From: Billgrantia bachuensis | Lineage (GTDB): Bacteria > Pseudomonadota > Gammaproteobacteria > Pseudomonadales > Halomonadaceae | Direction of reading: 5' to 3' | Assembly: GCF_011742165.1 (NCBI RefSeq) | Contig: NZ_JAAQTO010000050.1 | Span: 53,543-117,542 of the forward strand | DNA: 64,000 nucleotides | Shown: positions 45,679 through 55,247 of the stretch, one piece after another | Numbering within the stretch: the first letter of the stretch is position 1 | Layout of the letters: the number at the start of each line of letters is the position of its first letter | Position numbers and translations under genes: made by a program | Notes under the pieces: model-generated | Seen by the model: the letters and a program-made list of their open reading frames with translations, nothing else | Told to the model about the DNA's origin: nothing | The model's database searches: none

Positions 45679-46995
45679 ATGACGAAGCACTTTCAACGTT
45701 CCGCTCTCGATCGTAGACAATTGCTCAAGGGTCTGGGAGCCGCCTCGCTGCTGCCGCTGATCGGTGGCGTCACACCCTTCACCATCGGCAGCCAGCATGC
45801 CGGTCAGGTCGTCGTCGTGGGAGGCGGCTTCGGTGGCGCCACGGCGGCCAGGTATCTCAAGCGAGCCAACCCGGCGATCGAGGTGATCCTGATCGAGCCG
45901 GCCGAAATCTTCTACACAGGCCCTTTCAGCAATTTGCACTTGGCAGGACTGCGCAGCATGGATGCCATATCGCAGGGCTATGATGCCTTGCAGGATCGCC
46001 ACGGAGTGCGCGTCATCCACGCCAGAGTGGAAGACGTCGATGCCGCTGCCCATACGGTGCGACTCTCCACCGGGCGCGAGCTGGATTACGATCGACTGAT
46101 TCTCTCCCCTGGGATAGACATTCGCTGGAATGCATTGGAAGGCTACGATGAAGAAGCGGCCGACAAGGCTCCCCATGCCTGGAAGGCCGGTGCGCAGACC
46201 GAGCTGCTGCGTTCCCAGCTGCTGGGCATGGAAGACGGCGGCAGCTTCGTCCTGGTCGCCCCTGCCAACCCCTTCCGCTGCCCGTCCGCTCCTTACGAGC
46301 GCGCCAGCCTGGTGGCCAATTTCCTGACTCAGTACAAGCCGAAATCCAAGGTGCTGATTCTCGACGCCAAGGACAGCTTCTCCAAGCAGGCGCTGTTCAT
46401 GGAGGGCTGGGAGCAGCTCTATGGCGATCGCATCGAGTGGGTGGGGCTTTCCGGCGACGGCCGCGTGACACGGGTCGACGCCGACCGGCTGGAAGTCGAG
46501 ACCGAGTCGGGTATCGTCCATCAGGCCGACGTGCTCAATGTCATACCGCCGCAAAAGGCCGGCTCGATCGCCGAGCGCGCAGGCGTGACCGACGACTCCG
46601 GCTGGGTACCGGTCAAGCCGGAAACCTTCGAGTCACAGCAGGTCGAAGATGTGTTCGTGATCGGAGACGCCGCCATCGCTGATCCGATGCCCAAGTCGGG
46701 CTTCTGTGCCAGCGCCCAGGCCAAGGTCGTGGCGGCGGCCATAGCCGCCTCACTGGAGTCGCGCCCGGCTCCGGAAGCTTACTGGACCAGTGCCAGCTAC
46801 AGCCTGGTTGGTCCCGCTTACGGTATCTCCGAAGCCGGCGTCTATCGCATCCAGGACGGCAACATTGCCGAGGTCGAGGGAGCCGGCGGCCTGAGTCCGC
46901 TGGACGCCCCCGAGGCCACCCGCGCCCTGGAAGCCGAGTACGCCGTCGGCTGGTACAACGCGATCTGCCAGGATACCTGGGGTACGCAGCCCTGA
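45679..46995 (+). CDS. fccB: flavocytochrome c sulfide dehydrogenase flavoprotein (FccB/SoxF-like)
   Basis: 438 residues with a twin-arginine signal (LDRRQLLKGLGAASLLPL). The FAD motif VVVGGGFGGATAARYL is near 36-51. A Cys in FRCPSAPYER and the later FCASAQAK are the likely redox-active pair, as in FccB. The C-terminal domain (SYSLVGPAYGISEAGVYR) is the family's dimer segment. It oxidises sulfide to sulfur in the periplasm with the cytochrome encoded just upstream. It is convergent with the Usp gene. Confidence 0.88.
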   Translation: MTKHFQRSALDRRQLLKGLGAASLLPLIGGVTPFTIGSQHAGQVVVVGGGFGGATAARYLKRANPAIEVILIEPAEIFYTGPFSNLHLAGLRSMDAISQGYDALQDRHGVRVIHARVEDVDAAAHTVRLSTGRELDYDRLILSPGIDIRWNALEGYDEEAADKAPHAWKAGAQTELLRSQLLGMEDGGSFVLVAPANPFRCPSAPYERASLVANFLTQYKPKSKVLILDAKDSFSKQALFMEGWEQLYGDRIEWVGLSGDGRVTRVDADRLEVETESGIVHQADVLNVIPPQKAGSIAERAGVTDDSGWVPVKPETFESQQVEDVFVIGDAAIADPMPKSGFCASAQAKVVAAAIAASLESRPAPEAYWTSASYSLVGPAYGISEAGVYRIQDGNIAEVEGAGGLSPLDAPEATRALEAEYAVGWYNAICQDTWGTQP

Positions 46996-47009
46996 TACCC
47001 TGGCGCCTC

Positions 47010-47438
47010 TCAGCGCACGATCATCACCGACATCTTGGAGTGGTGCACCACATGCTCGGCGTTGGGCCCCAGCACGTAGTCGGCGAACTTGCGCTTGTTA
47101 TGCGAGGCCATCACGATCAGGTCGACCCCGAGCTTCTTGGCCGCCTTGACGATCGCCTCCCACGGCGAGCCGTCGACGATCACCGACTGTACCTGAATGT
47201 CATCGGGCACGTGATCCTCGATGAACCGGTGCTGGGCCTTGGACAAGGCCTCATGGGCCTTTTCCGCGAAGTCGCTCGGGAAGTAGGAGCCGACCAGTGG
47301 CATGTGATAATCCGGCAGCACCGTCACCACATGCAACGAGGCCCCGAAAGTGCGGCACAGGGTCAGCGCCGTGGGGAGCGCCTTGGCCCAGGAGGACTCC
47401 TCGTTGAGGTCCACCGGTAGCAGAATCTTGTTGTACAT
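47010..47438 (-). CDS. universal stress protein (UspA family), TRAP-linked
   Basis: 142 residues with the UspA fold: MYNKILLPVDLNEESSWAKA at the start and GVDLIVMASHNKRKFADYVLG near 105-125. The ATP-binding Gly pattern is altered (HNKRKFADYVLGPNAEHV), so nucleotide binding is uncertain. It follows the fused TRAP permease by 12 nt. In H. elongata the Usp protein TeaD is encoded beside the ectoine TRAP system and tunes it; a similar role here is an inference. Confidence 0.88.
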   Translation of the reverse strand: MYNKILLPVDLNEESSWAKALPTALTLCRTFGASLHVVTVLPDYHMPLVGSYFPSDFAEKAHEALSKAQHRFIEDHVPDDIQVQSVIVDGSPWEAIVKAAKKLGVDLIVMASHNKRKFADYVLGPNAEHVVHHSKMSVMIVR

Positions 47439-47450
47439 CTTTCCCCCTCC

Positions 47451-50048
47451 TCAAGCGGCTTGGGCAGTCGACGGCCGCTGGTGACGACGTCGACGCTGCA
47501 GCAGCACCACCAGGCCGAAAGCCAGGAAGCCCGGCACCCACATCCACTCCTTGGCCCAGCGATCCACCGGGGCCAGCACCTCGACGATCTCCTGGTCGAA
47601 GTCGAAACCGAGATCCGCCGCCGTACTGCCGAACTCGACCATGTCGACGAGGGTCCGATCGTCTTCTGTCCACAGCTCCATGCCGAGGCGCTCCATGCGC
47701 TCCTCAGCCGTATCGCCACGCGGCACCGGTACCAAGATGTAGGTTGTCATGGCATCGCCGAAGGCATCTTCCCCGGCGATCTGCACGCGCAGTTGGCTGC
47801 CATCGTCTACTGCCATCAATGCCTGGGCGAATTCAGCCGGCGGGATCGACTCGTAGGGGTCGTGAATGCGATCCATCCAATACCCCGGGCGGAACAGGGT
47901 GAAAGCGACGAGCAGCAGCAGGATCGACTCGTACCAGCGATTGCGCACCAGGAAGTAGCCCTGGGTACCCGCGGCAAAGATCAACATGGCGATAGTGGAG
48001 ATGGTGAATATCACGACCCCCTGGAGCCACCCTACGTCGATCAACAACAAGTCGGTATTGAAGATGAACAGGAACGGCAGCGCAGCAGTCCGCAGGCTGT
48101 AGTAGAAGGCCTGGAAGCCGGTACGCAGCGGGTCGCCGCCGGAGACCGCCGCCGCCGCGAATGATGCCAGCCCCACCGGTGGCGTCACGTCGGCCATGAT
48201 GCCGAAGTAGAACACGAACAGGTGCACCGCGATCAACGGTACGATCAGGCCATTCTGCTGGCCCAGCAACACGATGACAGGCGCCATCAATGCCGATACC
48301 ACGATGTAGTTGGCGGTAGTAGGCAGGCCCATGCCGAGGATCAAGCTGAGCAGCGCAGTGAGCAGCAGGATCAGCATCAGGTTGCCCATGGCCAGGATCT
48401 CGACCACATCGGCCAGTACCAGGCCTACGCCGGTCTGTGAAACCGCCCCCACCACGATACCTGCCGTGGCAGTGGCGATACCGATGCCGATCATGTTGCG
48501 GGCCCCAGCCACCAGGCCTAACCACAAGTCGAGAAAGCCCTCCTTGATATCGGCTGCCAACCGGCTACGGCCGCGGAAAAAGGCAGTGATGGGACGCTGA
48601 GTGATCATGATGAAAATCATGAGCACAGTAGCCCAGAAGGCCGAAAGCCCCGGAGAAAGACGCTCCACCATCAGGCACCAGACCAGCACGACCACCGGCA
48701 AGATATAGTGCAGCCCAACCATTACCGTGGGCCGGGTCTGCGGAAGAGTGATCACAGGGGAGTTGGGATCGTCGAGCTCGAGCTCCGGGTAGTTCGAGCC
48801 AAGCCTGAGCAGGCCCACATAGACCGCAGCAAGCACCGCGCCGACCACCCAGGGCGTGGTATCGCCCAGTATCGGTTTGAGCCAACCGAGGCCATAGTAG
48901 ACGGCGAACGAAAGTGTCATCAGCAGGATCAGCCCCGTCAGGAAGCCGATCGCCTTGTTGAGGAGAGGACGTACCGGATTGCTCGAGGGCAGGCCCTTCA
49001 TATCGGCCTTGAGCGCCTCGAGATGCACGATATAGACCAGCGCGATATACGAAATCAGTGCCGGCAGGAAAGCATGCTTGATCACCTCGACATAAGAGAT
49101 GCCTACGTACTCGACCATCAGGAAAGCCGCGGCCCCCATGACCGGCGGCATGATCTGGCCGTTTACCGAGGACGAAACCTCCACCGCGCCGGCCTTCTCG
49201 GACGAGAAGCCGACACGCTTCATCATGGGAATGGTGAAGGTACCCGTAGTGACGGTATTGGCGATGGAAGAACCGGAAATCAGGCCGGTCATGCCGGAGG
49301 CCACTACAGCGGCTTTAGCCGGCCCGCCCTTGTAATGACCGAGCAGTGAAAAGGCGACCTTGATGAAATAGTTGCCCGCACCGGCCTTGTCGAGCAAGGC
49401 GCCGAACAAAACGAACAGGAAGACGAAGCTGGTGGAGACACCCAGCGCGATGCCGAATACGCCCTGGGTAGTCAGCCACTGGTGATTGATCAGGCCGTAC
49501 AGGCTGACTCCGCGGTGCGCCAGGATGCCCGGCATATAGGGACCGAACAGCGTATAGATGATGAACAGCGAAGCCACGATGGCCAGCGGCGGCCCCAGTG
49601 CCCGCCGGGTTGCCTCGAGCAGGACCAGGATACCCACCACACCCACGATCACGTCGCGCAGGATCGGCGATCCGGGCCGCTCGGCGAGTTCGGCATAGAA
49701 CAGAAACATGTAGGCCGCACAGAAAGCGCCTACCAGTGCCAGCACCCAGTCCTGGATCGGTATGCGATCACGCGGCGAGCGCTTGAGCGCAGGATAGGCC
49801 ATGAATGCCAGGAAAGTGGCGAAGGCCAGGTGAATCGAACGCGCCTCAGTGGCGTTGAATACACCCACGCGGAGCAGGAAAGGCAACGGCGAGGCAATCC
49901 AGAGCTGGAACAGCGACCAGGCAGCCGCTATGCCGACCAGCAGCTTTCCCGGGACACCCAGCGGCTTGCGTGCCCCACTGTCGCTCGAGGCAACCATGTC
50001 CTCGAGATCCACCTCGGGCTTTTGTGGATTCGTTTTTTCGTTAGTCAT
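47451..50048 (-). CDS. TAXI-type TRAP transporter fused permease
   Basis: 865 residues, some eighteen membrane segments. An N-terminal DctQ-like part (about 30-200) is fused to a DctM-like part (about 210-720). Signatures include MTGLISGSSIANTVTTGTFTIPMM, GLPTTANYIVVSALMAPVI and ADVTPPVGLASFAAAAVSGGDP. A C-terminal tail (about 760-865) with an extra hydrophobic segment is common in this class. Works with the TAXI binding protein encoded upstream. Substrates of most TAXI systems are unknown; glutamate is known for one. Confidence 0.92.
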   Translation of the reverse strand: MTNEKTNPQKPEVDLEDMVASSDSGARKPLGVPGKLLVGIAAAWSLFQLWIASPLPFLLRVGVFNATEARSIHLAFATFLAFMAYPALKRSPRDRIPIQDWVLALVGAFCAAYMFLFYAELAERPGSPILRDVIVGVVGILVLLEATRRALGPPLAIVASLFIIYTLFGPYMPGILAHRGVSLYGLINHQWLTTQGVFGIALGVSTSFVFLFVLFGALLDKAGAGNYFIKVAFSLLGHYKGGPAKAAVVASGMTGLISGSSIANTVTTGTFTIPMMKRVGFSSEKAGAVEVSSSVNGQIMPPVMGAAAFLMVEYVGISYVEVIKHAFLPALISYIALVYIVHLEALKADMKGLPSSNPVRPLLNKAIGFLTGLILLMTLSFAVYYGLGWLKPILGDTTPWVVGAVLAAVYVGLLRLGSNYPELELDDPNSPVITLPQTRPTVMVGLHYILPVVVLVWCLMVERLSPGLSAFWATVLMIFIMITQRPITAFFRGRSRLAADIKEGFLDLWLGLVAGARNMIGIGIATATAGIVVGAVSQTGVGLVLADVVEILAMGNLMLILLLTALLSLILGMGLPTTANYIVVSALMAPVIVLLGQQNGLIVPLIAVHLFVFYFGIMADVTPPVGLASFAAAAVSGGDPLRTGFQAFYYSLRTAALPFLFIFNTDLLLIDVGWLQGVVIFTISTIAMLIFAAGTQGYFLVRNRWYESILLLLVAFTLFRPGYWMDRIHDPYESIPPAEFAQALMAVDDGSQLRVQIAGEDAFGDAMTTYILVPVPRGDTAEERMERLGMELWTEDDRTLVDMVEFGSTAADLGFDFDQEIVEVLAPVDRWAKEWMWVPGFLAFGLVVLLQRRRRHQRPSTAQAA

Positions 50049-50140
50049 TACCGTCGTGCCCCACCATCGCTTCAGCTCTTGAAGGTTTGCCCGCTCTCAT
50101 AGCCGGCTCACTCAAAAGTCTGTGGCCGGTCCAAACGGAC

Positions 50141-50163
50141 GCGCGGACCCCTTGGGTCCGCGC
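50141..50163 (-). terminator. hairpin between the TAXI binding-protein and permease genes
   Basis: GCGCGGACCC-CTT-GGGTCCGCGC, a 10-bp stem, sits 37 nt past the binding-protein stop. It may limit read-through into the permease gene. Confidence 0.55.
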
Positions 50164-50200
50164 ATCTCACCAGAGGGATTACTTACCCCTCAACGCCACA

Positions 50201-51181
50201 TCACTCGATCCAGCCACGCTCACGATAGTAGCGAGCGGCACCGTCATGCAGAGGTGCGGTCAGGCCGTCGGAGATCATGTCTTCTTCGTTGAGGTTTTCG
50301 AACGCCGGATGCAGACGCTTGAAGCGATCGAAATTCTCGAATACCGCCTTGACGGTCTCGTAGACGACTTCTTCGTCCGTGGCAGTGGAAGTTACGAAGG
50401 TTGCCGCTACGCCGAAGGTTTCGACATCCTCGTCATTGCCACGGTACAGGCCGCCGGGAATGACCGAGCGGGTGTAGTAGGGATGCTCCTCGACCAAGGC
50501 ATCGATCTCCTCGCCGGTTACCGGGATGAGTCGAGCGTCGATGGTGGTGGTGGCTTCTTGGATGGAGCCGTTGGGATGGCCCACTACATAGACCATGGCG
50601 TCGATGTTGTTATCCGCCAAGGCCGCGGCCTGCTCGGCGGCGTCCAACTGGGAAGCCAGCGAGAAAGTATCGGTATCCCAGCCCATGGCTTCCATCACCA
50701 CGTTCATGGTGTTGCGCTGGCCGGAGCCCGGGTTGCCGATGTTGACGCGCTTGCCGGGGAAGTCGGAGAAATGCTCGATGCCGGAGTCGGCGCGCGCCAC
50801 CACGGTCAGCGGCTCGCCGTGCATGGTGAAGACGGCACGCATGTCCTCCCAGGCGCCATCGGACTCGAAGTTGTCCTCGCCATGGTAGGCGCGGTATTGG
50901 ACATCGGACTGCACCACGCCCATGTCGAGCTCGCCGCTGCGCATACCGTTGACGTTGGCCACGGAGCCGCCGGTGGAAGGCGCATTACAGCGAATGTTGT
51001 GCTCGTCGCTGCCGCGATTCACCATACGACAGACCGACTGGCCCACCACGTAGTAAACACCCGTCTGGCCGCCGGTGCCGATGGTGATGAAGCGTTCCTG
51101 GGCCACAGCCGGTGTGGCGAACATGGCGGCGCCGAGGAGCGCTCCCGAGAAGGCTGCCGCGGAAAAAGCATGGCGTTTCAT
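50201..51181 (-). CDS. TAXI-family TRAP solute-binding protein
   Basis: 326 residues with a signal peptide cleaved near TPAVA-QER. The segments FITIGTGGQTGVYYVVGQSVCRMVN and NIGNPGSGQRNTMN are classic for the TAXI family. I chose ATG 51181 with AGAGGTG upstream; the GTG two codons earlier is less likely. Co-transcribed with the fused permease and Usp genes. Confidence 0.92.
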   Translation of the reverse strand: MKRHAFSAAAFSGALLGAAMFATPAVAQERFITIGTGGQTGVYYVVGQSVCRMVNRGSDEHNIRCNAPSTGGSVANVNGMRSGELDMGVVQSDVQYRAYHGEDNFESDGAWEDMRAVFTMHGEPLTVVARADSGIEHFSDFPGKRVNIGNPGSGQRNTMNVVMEAMGWDTDTFSLASQLDAAEQAAALADNNIDAMVYVVGHPNGSIQEATTTIDARLIPVTGEEIDALVEEHPYYTRSVIPGGLYRGNDEDVETFGVAATFVTSTATDEEVVYETVKAVFENFDRFKRLHPAFENLNEEDMISDGLTAPLHDGAARYYRERGWIE

Positions 51182-51473
51182 TAACACACCTCTTTGACGT
51201 TATTGGCTAGCTGTCATTACTGACGAGCAAGATCCCTGAGTAGCCAGTCATTTAGCCACTGGCTGGCGGAAACTACCGCTCCCCTCTACTTTAGCGAAAA
51301 AAACGTCGGAACGATGGGTCTTTTTCAACATGGCCTAATTCTAGTCTGCCTTTTCGTTTAGTGTGCGTTAATTCCTGATATGCATGCCCCATGAGGACTC
51401 CTAACCGCCTGTTGACGGCCAGCTTCCGTATCGGCCGGAGCACCGGACGGCGCTCCCTTTTGTCGATAAGAGC

Positions 51474-52856
51474 CTAGGAGGCCTTGAGGATCAGCTCCTG
51501 CTTCTCTTCCTTCATCGCAACGAAGTCACTTTCGAAGAAGAACTCACCCTCGCCCAATGCCGGCTCGAGGTGATTGAGCCAGGTCGCCGCCTCGTCGTAC
51601 TTGGCGAAAAAAGGACGCTGTACCCAGCCGCTATCGCGCCCCTGAATGAAGCGCAGCACGAACACCTTCTCTCCCTGTATCTCGGCAACGCCCTGGATCT
51701 CCACCTTGCCCGGATCGGCGGACATGGAGGGCCCGCGAGCGGTACGCGCCAGACCCGGGACCTGCTTCATGGCCTCGCGATAAATCTCCCAGGCACGCAC
51801 CAGCGGCAGCTCGAAGTAGTGGCGGGCGCCGGTGTCGCGCTCGACGAACATGTAGTAGGGAATCATCCCCAGGCGCACTTGGGTGGTCCACATGCGCGCC
51901 CACTGGTCGGCGTCGTCGTTGATGTGCTTGAGCAGAGGCGCCTGAGTGCGTATCTCGGCGCCGGTGGCACGGATGCGCCGGATTGCCTCGCGGCAGATGG
52001 GGGTGTCCATCTCCTTCCAGTGATTGAAGTGCGCCATGAAGGCCACGTGCTTGCCCGCCGCCGCCAGCTCGCGAAACAGTTCGAGCACGTCCTCGGCATC
52101 CGGATCGGTAACGAAGCGATAGGGCCAGAAGGTCAGGCTCTTGGTGCCGATGCGGATGTCCTGGACATGATCCAGCTCGGGCGACATCAGCCCCTCCAAA
52201 TACTGGCGCAGGTGCTTGGCCTTCATCACCATGGGGTCGCCGCCGGTCATCAGCAGATCGGTGACCTCGGTGTGCTCGGCCAGGTAGCGGTGCAACGAAG
52301 TCGCTTCGCTTGCGGCGAACTTCAGCTCCTTGTCGCCGACGAACTGGGCCCAGCGGAAGCAGAAGGTGCAGTAGCTGTGGCAAACCTGGCCCTGGCTGGG
52401 AAAGAACAACACCGTCTCGCGATACTTGTGCTGCATGCCGGGCAGCGGCTCGCCATCCAGCATGGGCAGGTTGAGATCCATTTGCCCTGCCGGATGCGGG
52501 TTGAGCTCGCCGCGAATGCGCTCGATTACCGGCTTCATTTCGTCGGCACCGGCCTCGCGGCGCAATAACTCGGCCACTTCGTCGAAGTGTTCGGGAAGGA
52601 GCATGCCGCGCTGAGGGAAAGTGAGCTGAAAGAGGGGATCCTGCGGTACGTTGTCCCAATCGATCAGCTCGTCGATGACGTATTCATTGACTCGGAAAGG
52701 CAGCACCTGGCTGACCACCCGCATGTCGAAACGCAGGTCTTCAGGTAGCCGCTGTATCGCCTCGATCTTGTCCAGTTGACGATGAGTGTAGACCTTGAAT
52801 TGGCGGGCCTCGATGGCCTCGGCTCCGGCATTGCCGATGTTCGCACGCTGGTTCAT
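51474..52856 (-). CDS. radical SAM lysine 2,3-aminomutase-like enzyme (KamA family)
   Basis: 460 residues. The iron-sulfur cysteines are C159, C163 and C166 (CHSYCTFC), and the PLP lysine is K384 in SADPGKVEIQG. GGDP, the SAM motif, is at 205-208. Clostridial KamA has about 416 residues, so this member carries extra N- and C-terminal parts. KamA moves an amino group between alpha and beta carbons. No acetyltransferase (AblB) or EpmA/EpmC-type partner lies nearby, so neither acetyl-beta-lysine synthesis nor EF-P modification is supported. Substrate uncertain. Confidence 0.85.
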   Translation of the reverse strand: MNQRANIGNAGAEAIEARQFKVYTHRQLDKIEAIQRLPEDLRFDMRVVSQVLPFRVNEYVIDELIDWDNVPQDPLFQLTFPQRGMLLPEHFDEVAELLRREAGADEMKPVIERIRGELNPHPAGQMDLNLPMLDGEPLPGMQHKYRETVLFFPSQGQVCHSYCTFCFRWAQFVGDKELKFAASEATSLHRYLAEHTEVTDLLMTGGDPMVMKAKHLRQYLEGLMSPELDHVQDIRIGTKSLTFWPYRFVTDPDAEDVLELFRELAAAGKHVAFMAHFNHWKEMDTPICREAIRRIRATGAEIRTQAPLLKHINDDADQWARMWTTQVRLGMIPYYMFVERDTGARHYFELPLVRAWEIYREAMKQVPGLARTARGPSMSADPGKVEIQGVAEIQGEKVFVLRFIQGRDSGWVQRPFFAKYDEAATWLNHLEPALGEGEFFFESDFVAMKEEKQELILKAS

Positions 52857-53049
52857 TGTCTCCTCCTGTTGTCATGGGCCATGGCCGGGAAACCCTGCGC
52901 TGCGGCGCAAAGATGCCGTCACACCGGCCTGGTACCGGCGAGCCGTGGCTTATCGGGGGGAGCACATTGGTACCGCCTGGGCAGTCGAGTTGCAAGTTTC
53001 TGTTTCTATTTGCAACGTATGTCTCGAAAAAAGCCGGAATTCGTAACGA

Positions 53050-53289
53050 TCAGTCCGCTCCGTCCTTATTGACCAGACGACCAACCAGGCGCTGCAAGCG
53101 CGGTGCACCGAGGAGAATCAGGGCAAAAGCGATCGGCCAGGCGATATAGAAAGCACGCCACCAGCGTGAGAGAAAGTTACCGTCGAGTCCGGTATTGACC
53201 CAAGTAATCACGAAGGTCATCAGTGTGACCATGTAGATCGACATGAGCACCGCGAAGGTCAGCGGCGCATAGCGAGGAGGAATCGACAT
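53050..53289 (-). CDS. DUF2798 small membrane protein
   Basis: 79 residues with two membrane helices (about 9-30 and 45-63). The DUF2798 pattern is seen: a first helix FAVLMSIYMVTLMTFVITWVN, then WWRAFYIAWPIAFALILL, shared by the family. Function unknown. ATG 53289 is followed directly by the fitting start MSIPPRYAP. It is divergent from the macro-domain gene. Confidence 0.82.
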   Translation of the reverse strand: MSIPPRYAPLTFAVLMSIYMVTLMTFVITWVNTGLDGNFLSRWWRAFYIAWPIAFALILLGAPRLQRLVGRLVNKDGAD

Positions 53290-53430
53290 CCGGCCTCTCC
53301 TATTCGAATGAAAAATTCTCTGGCAGTACCTGGCCGAAGGACAAAGCAGTACGGCAAGACCCTGCGTGGTCGGCCTTGAACTTCCCCTCGTGCGAGGACC
53401 AGACTGATGACATGACAGAGGAGCTTGCTC

Positions 53431-53946
53431 ATGCCAACCCAACTGGAGTGTCGCCAGGGCGATATCGCCAACCAGCCTGACATGGATGCAGTGGTCAATG
53501 CCGCCAATGCTGAACTGCGCCCAGGCGGCGGCGTAGCCGGCGCTCTGCATCGAGCGGCCGGACCGGAGCTCGACCGAGCCTGCCGCCCCTTGGCGCCGAT
53601 AGCACCGGGCCAGGCGGTGATCACCGAGGCCTTCGGTCTGCCCAATCGCCACGTCATCCACTGCCTGGGACCGGTGTACGGCCGCGACAAGCCGGAAGCG
53701 GAACTGCTGGCCGCCTGCTATCGCAATGCCCTGTCGCTGGCCGAGCAGCACGGAATTTCCAGCCTGGCCTTCCCCGCCCTCTCGGCGGGCGCCTTCGGCT
53801 ACCCCCTCGAGGAGGCTACCCGAATCGCACTCACCACGGTGAGCGAGACGCTGCCCCAATGCCCCGGCATCGAGCGGGTGCGCTTCGTGCTGTTCGATGC
53901 CGACAGCACCGAGGTTTTCCAGCGCACCCTGGACTCACTCGGCTAG
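53431..53946 (+). CDS. macro-domain O-acetyl-ADP-ribose deacetylase-like protein
   Basis: 171 residues, a complete macro domain. Binding motifs are VVNAANAELRPGGGVAGALH near 25-44 and ALSAGAFGYPLEEA near 113-126. Such proteins remove ADP-ribose from proteins or deacetylate O-acetyl-ADP-ribose. GAGGAG precedes ATG 53431. Its stop overlaps the convergent dctM stop by 4 nt. Confidence 0.9.
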   Translation: MPTQLECRQGDIANQPDMDAVVNAANAELRPGGGVAGALHRAAGPELDRACRPLAPIAPGQAVITEAFGLPNRHVIHCLGPVYGRDKPEAELLAACYRNALSLAEQHGISSLAFPALSAGAFGYPLEEATRIALTTVSETLPQCPGIERVRFVLFDADSTEVFQRTLDSLG

Positions 53947-55247
53947 ACGTTATAGCCGAGTACGCGCGGCAACCACAACGCGATTTCGGGGAAGATCGCC
54001 ACCAGGGCCAGGGCGCTAGCCATGGCCAGCACGAACAACAGCGCCCAGCCCAGGGTCCGTTCCAGGCGGATCCTGGCGATTTCGGTGGTCACCATCAGAT
54101 TGACCGCCACTGGCGGCGTGAACTGCCCGATGGCGATGTTCATCGCCAGCAGGATACCGAACCACACCGGGTTCCAGCCGAAGTGCTGCATCACCGGGAT
54201 CAGGATCGGCATCATGATCAGGTAGATCGAGATGGCATCGAGCAGCATGCCGGCCAGCAGCACCGCCAGCATGACGAGGACAAGCAGCACCCCCCCGTTG
54301 TCGGACAGGCCGATGACCCACTCCGCCAGGTGACGGAAGGTGCCGAGCATGGTGCCGGCCCAGGCGAAGATCCCGGCCAGGGCAATGATCAGCATCACCA
54401 CGCCGGAGATCACCGCCGCCTCGCCGAGCAGGTCCCACAGGTCGCGCAGACCGATCTCGCGGGTCAGGAACAGGCCGACCAGGGCGCCATAGGCCACCGC
54501 TACCACTGCCGCCTCGGTGGGCGTGAACAACCCCGAGCGCAGCCCACCAAGAATCAGCACCGGGGCGAACAGCGCCGGTAGCGCCTGCTTGAAGGTCTCG
54601 CCCACCTCGAGCCGCTCGGCGCCCTCCACCGGCGTGCCGCCTTCCCAGCCGTAGCGCCGGGACACCAGCAGTGCCGGCACCAGCAGCGCCAGTCCGGCCA
54701 GGATGCCGGGGAAGAGCCCGGCGGCGAACAGTGCCCGCAGGTCGACCTCGGGCACCACGATGGAGTAGAGAATCAGTGCCACCGAAGGAGGGATCAGGAT
54801 CGCCGTGGAGGCCGAGGCGGCGACCAGCGTGGCCGAGAAGGGCTTGGGATAGCCCGCCTTGGTCATGCTCGGCAGCATCACCATGGCAACCGCCGCGGCA
54901 TCCGCCGGCCCGGAACCGCTCATGCCACCCATGATCATGCACACCAGCACCGCCACCAATGCCAGGCCGCCATGCCGCGGCCCGATCAGCGCCTGGGCGA
55001 AGCGCACCAGGCGCAGCGCCACCCCGGCGCGTTCGAAGATCAGGCCGGTCATGATAAACAGCGGAATGGCGATCAGCGGGTATTTGGCGATGCTGTTGTA
55101 GGTATTGGTGCCGAGCGTGGCCAGCATCGCCGGCGAAAGGCCCGACACGATGCCCACCGCCCCGGCCAGTGCCAGCGAGAAGGCCACCGGCACGCCGGCG
55201 ATCAGCAACCCGGCGAAGGCCAGGATCATCCACAGGTCAGGATTCAT
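53943..55247 (-). CDS. dctM: TRAP transporter large permease (DctM), system 3
   Basis: 434 residues with about twelve membrane segments. Conserved pieces include LIAGVPVAFSLALAGAVG, GGMSGSGPADAAAVAMVMLP and FTPPVAVNLMVTTEIARI. ATG 55247 overlaps the end of dctQ by 11 nt. It imports an organic acid or sugar acid driven by sodium. The substrate is not readable, but the adjacent glycoside-oxidation operon makes an oxidised sugar plausible. Confidence 0.92.
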   Translation of the reverse strand: MNPDLWMILAFAGLLIAGVPVAFSLALAGAVGIVSGLSPAMLATLGTNTYNSIAKYPLIAIPLFIMTGLIFERAGVALRLVRFAQALIGPRHGGLALVAVLVCMIMGGMSGSGPADAAAVAMVMLPSMTKAGYPKPFSATLVAASASTAILIPPSVALILYSIVVPEVDLRALFAAGLFPGILAGLALLVPALLVSRRYGWEGGTPVEGAERLEVGETFKQALPALFAPVLILGGLRSGLFTPTEAAVVAVAYGALVGLFLTREIGLRDLWDLLGEAAVISGVVMLIIALAGIFAWAGTMLGTFRHLAEWVIGLSDNGGVLLVLVMLAVLLAGMLLDAISIYLIMMPILIPVMQHFGWNPVWFGILLAMNIAIGQFTPPVAVNLMVTTEIARIRLERTLGWALLFVLAMASALALVAIFPEIALWLPRVLGYNV

